A stretch of DNA of 64,000 bases. It comes from Bacteroidales bacterium. Lineage in GTDB: Bacteria; Bacteroidota; Bacteroidia; Bacteroidales; VadinHA17. Made by a program: the position numbers and the translations under genes. Where the stretch lies: the NCBI GenBank assembly GCA_025454815.1, contig JALONR010000005.1, forward strand, positions 21,660 through 85,659, in the 5' to 3' direction. Below the pieces are notes generated by a model. That model had not been told where the DNA came from. It saw only the letters and a list, made by a program, of their open reading frames with translations, and made no database searches. This document shows, in pieces, positions 57,023 to 64,000 of the stretch; positions within the stretch are counted from its first letter, which is position 1, and each line of letters starts with the position of its first letter.

Positions 57023-58438
57023 TTAATCCAGACTTGAGGTATTAGTTTTCAAATAATTAGCACCTTCCCTTCTTTTATAGCTTGCTTTTCTGTCCGCTTG
57101 TATATTTCCGGAGGCAATGTATCTGCCATCTTTCTCGGTAAGAATAAAACTTACCACAACACCTCCAATATATGAAACACGTCCTTGTCTAAAGGTTGCC
57201 TGAGAAGTCTCAACTTCTCCTCCCTGACTAACCGTCAGTAGATAAAGAAGTTTAGCATTCGGCACACTCTTGATCTGCTCGATAACAGCTACTGATTCAA
57301 GAACTGAAAGTTTATCAGCAGGTTTTTCCGTAATGGATGCAATTATCGCATCAGCGGCAGCAATCTCTTTATCTAGGCGTGCCACAATAGTGGTTCGATT
57401 GCGCTCATATTCACTCGAATTAGAAATTTCCAACTCAAGTTGCTCCAATTTTTCTTCTAACTCGGCTGTACTTTTGCCATCAGCTATTGCCTTGTCAATT
57501 GTCTTATTCAGAACTTCCTTTTTTGCCTTTGAACGAATTAGTTTTTCAGCATCCTCATCTGGTATTGTATCAAAATTCGCATTCAGACTATTTTTTATTT
57601 CCAGCAGCCTGATGCGATTTTCCATAATTTCCTTGATTCCTTTATGAATTTCACCCTCACTGGCAAGATTACATTCAGGCAAGATAATTGTTAGAGCACT
57701 GCTTTTATCCTGTATTTCATTTGCAACAGCAGAAAACAATGCTTGTCTGTTGATAGTGACCGCCCTGTTTGTTAATGAACGGTCGACTTTAAAGAAAGCA
57801 GCAATATCAGCAGCTGCCCCAAGTATAGGAGATGCAGCTGCCAGCACTCCAAGACCTATCACACTTTCTTTTTTAGAAATGTCATAATCAGAATAGGCTT
57901 TAATGGAGTTACGAAGTATTTCATTTACAGCGTCTATCTTGATTTTAAGCAAGTCCCATAGTGCAGCTTCTTCACCGAGATCTGTTTGACCCAGGATAAT
58001 CAATGAGTCGCCTTGAGGATTTAGTTTATCCTTAAGTTCTAATGCAATTTGTCTTGCACACTCATTCAACGATTCATAAGCTAATATTTCTGCATAATAG
58101 CCTGCACCTGCCTCAACCGTAACATCGCCTTGGAGCCCCTTGGTACTGGTTGAGGGCAGTCTTAATGCTGCCTCAGCCTTTTTCGCTTCTGCAACTGCTC
58201 TTAAAGCTTCTGCCTCAGCCTTCTGAGTTTCGGCCAATACTTTTCTTTGATTTGCTAGTTCAATCTCCTTTTCAATCTGGCTTTTTACAACGGGTACAGC
58301 CTGCTGGGTGGAGGATAATTCTTGTGCCATGGTAATTCCATTTAAAAAAGATAAAACAATAAGATAGAATAACACTCTCAGGCAACTAATACTTCCATAT
58401 CTTTTTGCCATGTTGGTTTTAGAATTCCTTTTATTCAT
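57023..58438 (-). CDS. Hypothetical exported coiled-coil protein with internal hydrophobic segment
   Basis: Hydrophobic N-terminus (CLRVLFYLIVLSFLNGITMAQ), Ala/Glu/Lys coiled coils, internal GLGVLAAASPILGAAADIAAFF. Located 21 nt upstream of the protease. Confidence 0.75.
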   Translation of the reverse strand: MNKRNSKTNMAKRYGSISCLRVLFYLIVLSFLNGITMAQELSSTQQAVPVVKSQIEKEIELANQRKVLAETQKAEAEALRAVAEAKKAEAALRLPSTSTKGLQGDVTVEAGAGYYAEILAYESLNECARQIALELKDKLNPQGDSLIILGQTDLGEEAALWDLLKIKIDAVNEILRNSIKAYSDYDISKKESVIGLGVLAAASPILGAAADIAAFFKVDRSLTNRAVTINRQALFSAVANEIQDKSSALTIILPECNLASEGEIHKGIKEIMENRIRLLEIKNSLNANFDTIPDEDAEKLIRSKAKKEVLNKTIDKAIADGKSTAELEEKLEQLELEISNSSEYERNRTTIVARLDKEIAAADAIIASITEKPADKLSVLESVAVIEQIKSVPNAKLLYLLTVSQGGEVETSQATFRQGRVSYIGGVVVSFILTEKDGRYIASGNIQADRKASYKRREGANYLKTNTSSLD

Positions 58439-58986
58439 AGCTTAACAGGTTTTTTGATAATTCCAATAGTTTTGGATAATATTACCTGAATAGAAACTTT
58501 GAATTATATATGAAATCGGACTATTTCACTTTGATAAGAAACAAGAAGTCACAGTTCCCTTCTCATTGTAATTTCATGTAATGCCAAGTCATAAACACTT
58601 TCCAAAGCTTTAATGCATATTCACTTATGAGTCATGACTAAACACTACAACAATATATCCTTAGTTAAAAAAGAAATGGAATATTAAATATCTACTAATT
58701 AGGCTATTAGGCTTACCAAGCCTTTCATTATATCTTTATATAATTCTGGTGACCCATTAGCAGACCACTTTAAATAATTATATAAAGTTATATCACCAAA
58801 AAGCCAAAGTCAAGTTTTTTTTATATGTTGATTTAATGAGTCTATCTGCAGCAAGCAACTGAGTACCAGGATACCAACTTCACAAAGCAAATCTTTCACC
58901 AAGCTGCGGGGAAGTTTTCATAATGAGTTAAAATAAGATCTGATTTAATATCCGATAAACCCATATCATCCTTCTTGTTCAGCCTA

Positions 58987-59061
58987 TGCGCCTATCGAAT
59001 GCCTGTATTGGCGGTTGCAGGTATTCCGGAACAGGCTCACCAGAGGTAATCCCATCCCCCG
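58987..59061. repeat. Copy B1 of diverged direct repeat
   Basis: TGCGCCTATCGAATGCCTGTATTGGCGGTTGCAGGTATTCCGGAACAGGCTCACCAGAGGTAATCCCATCC aligns with copy A with a small gap. Confidence 0.6.
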
Positions 59062-59142
59062 CCCCGCGCACCACTGTATTGTCAGTTACAGATTCCCCGA
59101 CAGGGGATCACTACCGAAGGGAGTAATCCCATATTCACCACA
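59062..59142. repeat. Copy B2 of ~81-bp diverged direct repeat
   Basis: CCCCGCGCACCACTGTATTGTCAGTTACAGATTCCCCGACAGGGGATCACTACCGAAGGGAGTAATCCCATATTCACCACA, same length as copy A. Confidence 0.8.
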
Positions 59143-59244
59143 TTTAATCCGACATCCATTACACAGATACTTTTTAATCCCGGTTTCACGGATTTCTTAA
59201 CTTGGTACTGATATTGGGGAATAAATCATTATCACATCATCACC

Positions 59245-59644
59245 ATGAACAAAGAAGAACCAAACCAGGAGTGCTGTCCCGAGTTCAACGAAGATCACCA
59301 GGATGTGGAAATCGGTTGAATTGTCCGGGTCTGCGGAACCGGACAAAGCCGGGACTCTGGTATTATTCCATGACCCCTCTCCTTTCAGGTCGGAAATCCT
59401 CATTTCGGTTGAAAAGGAGGTTCCGGAAGAAAACAATGTTACAATATCAGGGAACTTCGTCAGCAGGACCTTTGACGGAGACTATAACGCGATTCCAAAG
59501 TTTGTGAAGGCAATGGATCAATACCTTTCAGAAACGGGGAAGAAGTCCAAAGACTACTACATTCACTACGCCTATTGTCCAAAATGTGCCAGAAAGTTCG
59601 GTCATAACTACATGATCCTTTTTGCGAAGGTTCAGAACAACTAG
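59245..59644 (+). pseudogene. Probable remnant of a small CCPEF/CPKCARKFGHNY 'hydrolase'-annotated family (internal deletion/frameshift)
   Basis: Frame 59245: MNKEEPNQECCPEFNEDHQDVEIG*; frame 59303: MWKSVELSGSAEPDKAGTLVLFHDPSPF...YCPKCARKFGHNYMILFAKVQNN. I recall intact homologs carrying both segments in one ORF. Confidence 0.5.
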
Positions 59645-59758
59645 GATCCGGAGCCGGAAATTACCCCATCCCGGACCTCTGCCGTATTTCCCGGCAGGCA
59701 GAAGCCGCAATTCAACTTTATCGCCGGCGTATTGTTTTTATTTTACATCATTGAAACA

Positions 59759-61975
59759 ATGACCGAAAAATCATTTGCCATAGAAGGGATGAGCTGCGCA
59801 TCATGCGCAGCACACGTTGAGAAGGCGGCCTCAAAGGTTGAAGGGATCTCCTTTGCAAGCGTTAACCTGGCGACGGAGCGACTGACCATCTCATATGATG
59901 AAAGGAAGACTTCACCCGGCCAGGTGGTTGACGCTGTGAGCAGGGCAGGCTACAAGGCAATTGATGACGAAAAGGAACGGAGGGCTTCCCGCCCTGAAAC
60001 AGAACGGCTCAGGAAGAGACTCTTATGGTCCCTCCTCTTTACCATTCCCCTGCTGATACTGACAATGTCAGCCATGGCCGGGGCGAGGATGCCTGAATTC
60101 ATCTCTCCGGAAAACAGACCCCTTACCTTTGCACTTCTGCAATTGCTGCTCACCACCCCTGTGGTCATAACTGGGAGGAGCTTTTACATTACCGGCACGA
60201 AGACACTCTTCCGGGGTAATCCGGGGATGGACACCCTTGTCGGATTAGGGACCGCCGCCGCATACCTCTACGGTATATATGCCACCATACGCATAGCAGG
60301 CGGCGAAGCTCACTATGTGCATAACCTTTACTATGAATCTGCAGCAACAATCATTACCCTTATTACTACAGGCCGCTTCCTTGAAGCCAGGTCAAAGGCC
60401 AGTGCAGGCAGCGCTATAAAGCAACTGCTTTCCCTTGCTCCTCCCCTGGCAACCGTCATACGCGACGGGAAGGAAAAGACGGTCCCCGCATCTAAGGTAA
60501 AGGTTGATGAGCTGGTGGTTGTAAGACCCGGGGAACGCTTCCCTGCAGACGGCATAGTGACAGAAGGAACAACCTCGGCTGATGAATCCATGCTCACCGG
60601 TGAGAGCACCCCCGTGGAAAAAGCCGCAGGATCAGAGGTCACCGGAGGAAGTATCAACCTTAACGGCTCGGTTATCTGCCGGGCTACACGGGTGGGCAGT
60701 GAAACCACACTTGCACGCATCGTCAGAATGATGGAAGATGCCCAGGGATCAAAAGCTCCGATAGCAAGAATGGCTGATAGAATATCCGGCATCTTTGTAC
60801 CGGTGGTAATGGCCCTCGCATTGCTGGCCGGTACTGCCTGGTTTATCGGAACGGGCGATTTCCGGCTGGCGTTTACCGTTCTCATCTCCGTACTGATTAT
60901 CGCATGCCCCTGTGCACTGGGCCTGGCAACACCTGTTGCAGTGATGGTTGGAACAGGCAGGGGTGCACAGCAGGGAATACTTGTCAAAAGCGGTGAAGCC
61001 CTGGAGACAGCACGCAAAGCGAAAGTGGTGGTACTGGACAAAACGGGGACAGTCACAACCGGCATCCTTGTGGTGACCGACACAATCCCGGTCAATGGAA
61101 CAGGGGAAATGGAATTAATCGCACTTGCCGCAGCAGCCGAGAGCCGGTCTGAACACCCGGTGGCAAAGGCGGTTATCAGACTTGCAGAACAAGAGGGAGT
61201 GACAATCTCCGGTCCGGATCGTTTCAGTGCCCTGCCTGGTTACGGTGTAGAGGCCTCCGTAGATGGAACTCATATCCTGGCAGGGAGCAGGAGGCTGATG
61301 AACGAGAGAAAAGTGGATACTGGTGAAGCTGATATTGCTGCTGAAGAACTTGCCTCCCGGGGAAAGACAATCATGTACATTGCCGCTAAAGGAAAATTCA
61401 AGGGGGTAATTGCCGTTGCAGATACAATAAGGCCGGGATCACCCGGAGCCGTGACAGAGTTGAAGTCAATGGGACTGGAGGTGATGATGATTACAGGTGA
61501 CAGCATCAATACAGCCCGTCATATAGCCGGGGAAGCAGGCATAGAAAAAGTGGTGGCAGGCGTTCTCCCGGGCGACAAAGCAGGTGAAATAAGGAAAATA
61601 CACAACAGCGGAAAGAGCGTTATCATGGTTGGTGACGGCATCAATGATGCTCCCGCCCTGGCTACGGCTGACGTTGGTATTGCCATCGGGTCAGGTACCG
61701 ATGTGGCAATTGAGGCTGCCGATGTGGTACTTATTAAAAATGATCTTCAGGACGTAGTACGGACACTCAGGCTCAGTCACTACACCATCCGGAACATTAA
61801 GCAAAATCTCTTCTGGGCATTCTTCTACAATATACTGGGTATCCCGGTGGCTATGGGGCTGTTGCACCTCTTCGGCGGACCCCTCCTGAATCCGATGATC
61901 GCCGCAGCGGCCATGAGTTTCAGCTCCGTCTCAGTGGTATGGAATGCGCTGAGGCTCAGAAAAATCAGACTTTAA
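59759..61975 (+). CDS. copA: Heavy-metal (copper)-translocating P1B-type ATPase
   Basis: GMSCASCAAHVE HMA domain, ACPCALGLATP, DKTGTVT, SEHPVAKA, MVGDGINDAPALATADVGIAIGSGTD. Confidence 0.92.
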   Translation: MTEKSFAIEGMSCASCAAHVEKAASKVEGISFASVNLATERLTISYDERKTSPGQVVDAVSRAGYKAIDDEKERRASRPETERLRKRLLWSLLFTIPLLILTMSAMAGARMPEFISPENRPLTFALLQLLLTTPVVITGRSFYITGTKTLFRGNPGMDTLVGLGTAAAYLYGIYATIRIAGGEAHYVHNLYYESAATIITLITTGRFLEARSKASAGSAIKQLLSLAPPLATVIRDGKEKTVPASKVKVDELVVVRPGERFPADGIVTEGTTSADESMLTGESTPVEKAAGSEVTGGSINLNGSVICRATRVGSETTLARIVRMMEDAQGSKAPIARMADRISGIFVPVVMALALLAGTAWFIGTGDFRLAFTVLISVLIIACPCALGLATPVAVMVGTGRGAQQGILVKSGEALETARKAKVVVLDKTGTVTTGILVVTDTIPVNGTGEMELIALAAAAESRSEHPVAKAVIRLAEQEGVTISGPDRFSALPGYGVEASVDGTHILAGSRRLMNERKVDTGEADIAAEELASRGKTIMYIAAKGKFKGVIAVADTIRPGSPGAVTELKSMGLEVMMITGDSINTARHIAGEAGIEKVVAGVLPGDKAGEIRKIHNSGKSVIMVGDGINDAPALATADVGIAIGSGTDVAIEAADVVLIKNDLQDVVRTLRLSHYTIRNIKQNLFWAFFYNILGIPVAMGLLHLFGGPLLNPMIAAAAMSFSSVSVVWNALRLRKIRL

Positions 61976-62089
61976 TTGATTTACTTTCCCTTTTTTTACA
62001 ACATAGATTAAACCTTTGATGGCTCTTTACATCAGAGTAATTGAAAACAGGGTACAATCATTGAAATCAATAATCAAAATCAATTACTC

Positions 62090-62554
62090 ATGAGAACAAG
62101 AATTTTCCTCACAGTGGTGGCTATGACAGCCCTGACAGTGATCGCAACAGCACAAACGGTTCAGCAGACCCCGGTACAGACGGGCAAAGGCCGCGCAGCA
62201 GGCAATGTATGGGTCGACGCTGACAAAGACGGCGTTTGCGACAACTATGAAAACGGGACCAGACCGGGACGAAGGGCTTACTCTGCCGGTGAAAACCAGG
62301 CTTCAGCCAATCGTGGCCCCGGTAACGGTCAGGGACTGGCGCAGGGTGCCCGCAACGGACAGGGCCGCGCACAGGGTTTGGCAACTGGCAGGGGCTCCGG
62401 CCGCGCACAGGGTTTGGCAACTGGCAGGGGCGCCGGCCGTGCACAGGGCATTGCCCCGGGCAGAGGTCGCTATAATGGCCGTGGCCCGGCATTCGCGGAC
62501 ACCAACAAAGACGGCGTTTGCGACAACCTGCAAACATCAGCCGGCACAAAGTAA
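62090..62554 (+). CDS. Exported low-complexity G/R/A/Q repeat protein with two Ca-binding-type DxDxDGxxD loops
   Basis: Signal peptide; VDADKDGVCDNYENG and ADTNKDGVCDNLQ flank a GRAQGLATGRGSG repeat. Confidence 0.7.
   Translation: MRTRIFLTVVAMTALTVIATAQTVQQTPVQTGKGRAAGNVWVDADKDGVCDNYENGTRPGRRAYSAGENQASANRGPGNGQGLAQGARNGQGRAQGLATGRGSGRAQGLATGRGAGRAQGIAPGRGRYNGRGPAFADTNKDGVCDNLQTSAGTK
62363..62470 (+). repeat. 36-bp in-frame coding tandem repeat, 3 copies
   Basis: GGCCGCGCACAGGGTTTGGCAACTGGCAGGGGCTCC x2 near-identical plus a diverged third copy. Confidence 0.85.
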
Positions 62555-62752
62555 ACTCTGGCATTGCCGCATTAAACATTAGCTAAGGCACTTATAAAGC
62601 CAGACCATCAGGATGACCATCATTAAAGAGACCAGCCAGGGTCTCTTTTTTTGTATCTGTTTCTTTATCAGCACCGCCGCCTGTTGCTTGTTGCCAGTTG
62701 TATCATGGCATATTGAATAAATAGTAACTTTATCCAATAACCCGAACCCGCC

Positions 62753-64000
62753 TTGCATCTGACCATAATCATCCCGATGTACAACGAGGCCGGCGCAATC
62801 ACTGTAACGCTGGAGAGAATCCGTGATACAGCCATGCCAGGCTTTGTCAGCAAGGTTGAGGTGATTATAGTCGATGACTGTTCAACTGACAACTCAGCTT
62901 CCCTGGCTGAAAAAATCACCGGCAAATACCCGGAAGTAAGGGTTATAAGACTTCCGGTCAATTCAGGCAAGGGGGCAGCCGTGGCTGCCGGCGTAAAGGC
63001 AGCAGCAGGTGACACCATACTGGTGCAGGATGCTGACATGGAACTTGACCCTGCGGATATCCCGTCGATGCTGCAGAAGATGCACAGCGGCAATTTCAGC
63101 CTTGTCAGCGGTTCACGTTTCGGTACCGGCAAAAGCTACCCGGGACATGCTGCCCCGGCCGCTGTACTTAACCGGCTCATCTCAGCCGTCGCGGCAAGGA
63201 TGACCGGAAGGAGAATAACCGACCTGACATGCGGTTACAAACTGATCAGGAAAGAGCTCTTTGAAAACCTGGACCTCAGGGAGAAACGGTTCGGATTCGA
63301 GACGGAACTTATGCTCAGGGCACTGCGGGACAAAGAGGTCTCTTTCGCAGAGGAGAGTGTAAGCTATGCCCCCAGGAAAAAAAGTGAAGGCAAAAAAATC
63401 CATGCAGGCGACGGACTGGGAATAGCAATCAAACTGTTAAGGTACGGCCTTGCCGGGAAAAACCTGATTTCATTTCTCACGGTCACCCTGCTGCTCTCTT
63501 TCATGACCCTGACCATGCTTACAGACAAACTCTGGAAGGATGAACAGCGAGTCATTGAATGGGACGCCATCTCCTATTATGCATACCTGCCGGCTGCCTT
63601 CATATATCACGACCTGTCACTTGCCTATGCTGACAATTACAGTGGTCCCCATAAACTCCTGGTCTGGCCTGAGAAAGGACCTGAAGGAAAGTACGTTATC
63701 AAGACTACCATGGGCCTGTCACTGCTCTGGACACCTTTTTTCCTGGCAGGGCATTCCACCGCTTTGATTTCCGGTTCCGATGCCGGCGGTTATTCACCAC
63801 CCTACAAGTTCTTCCTGCTCCTGTCTGCGCTGATATTCCTCACTGCAGGTCTCATTTACCTTCGGCGAATACTCCTTGAACACGCATCCGACAAAGTTAC
63901 TGCTATCGTCCTGTCAGCATTTGTTGCCGGCACCAATCTCTACTGGTACACTCTTTACCAGGGGACGATGTCACATGTGTATTCATTTGCCCTGATATGT
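62753..64000 (+). CDS. GT2 (dolichyl-phosphate mannosyltransferase-like) fused to polytopic membrane domain; truncated by window end
   Basis: LTIIIPMYNEAGAITVTLERIRD...VIIVDDCSTDNSASL...VQDADMELDP; open frame continues through TM segments to 64000 (not in ORF track). Start codon uncertain (TTG 62753 or ATG 62774). Confidence 0.75.
   Translation, partial: MHLTIIIPMYNEAGAITVTLERIRDTAMPGFVSKVEVIIVDDCSTDNSASLAEKITGKYPEVRVIRLPVNSGKGAAVAAGVKAAAGDTILVQDADMELDPADIPSMLQKMHSGNFSLVSGSRFGTGKSYPGHAAPAAVLNRLISAVAARMTGRRITDLTCGYKLIRKELFENLDLREKRFGFETELMLRALRDKEVSFAEESVSYAPRKKSEGKKIHAGDGLGIAIKLLRYGLAGKNLISFLTVTLLLSFMTLTMLTDKLWKDEQRVIEWDAISYYAYLPAAFIYHDLSLAYADNYSGPHKLLVWPEKGPEGKYVIKTTMGLSLLWTPFFLAGHSTALISGSDAGGYSPPYKFFLLLSALIFLTAGLIYLRRILLEHASDKVTAIVLSAFVAGTNLYWYTLYQGTMSHVYSFALIC

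Noticed and set aside
56066-58438. Protease-gasdermin operon
   Set aside because: The partner protein is a predicted exported coiled-coil protein and does not read like a gasdermin; only the general protease-effector analogy is kept as a hypothesis.
55936-58986. Integrative element with its own integrase
   Set aside because: No recombinase, relaxase or transposase ORF is present in the insert; only the flanking repeats and composition suggest mobility.
60331-61095. 254-aa minus-strand ORF inside copA
   Set aside because: Antisense to conserved P-type ATPase motifs; low-complexity Val/Ser/Thr composition typical of shadow ORFs.
62363-62470. Possible CRISPR or mobile repeat
   Set aside because: 36-bp repeats are in frame inside a coding sequence and encode a 12-aa repeat; no spacers.

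Overview
The window looks like a Bacteroidota (Bacteroidales-like) chromosome segment of mostly core genes: folC, phoH-type, mtaB, lpxL-type, murF, the type IX secretion (T9SS) cluster gldJ / porP-like / porU / porV, ispF, hutU, alaS, an acyl-CoA synthetase, recR, rlmN-like, rsgA and a copA-like ATPase. No rRNA, CRISPR array, transposase or integrase was recognised. The most unusual stretch is about 55.65-59.65 kb. A tRNA-Ser(CGA) gene is followed by a strongly self-complementary element. Next comes an AT-rich two-gene insert: a secreted coiled-coil protein with an internal hydrophobic segment, and a trypsin-like serine protease with an unassigned N-terminal region. Diverged ~80-bp direct repeats flank the insert, and a probably decayed small gene lies beyond it. 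This is my leading candidate for an undescribed accessory module. Other notable items are a CfiA/CcrA-like subclass B1 metallo-beta-lactamase coupled to rsgA, a stand-alone mini-protein made of little more than a T9SS C-terminal domain, three tandem TPR/PD40 paralogs with different C-termini, a 53-bp GC-rich tandem repeat between two M23 peptidase paralogs, a duplicated 42-bp terminator hairpin, and a tightly coupled operon resembling carotenoid glycoside-ester tailoring. Product names come from reading motifs in the translations. No database search was run, and coordinates of non-ORF elements may be off by about 1-2 nt.
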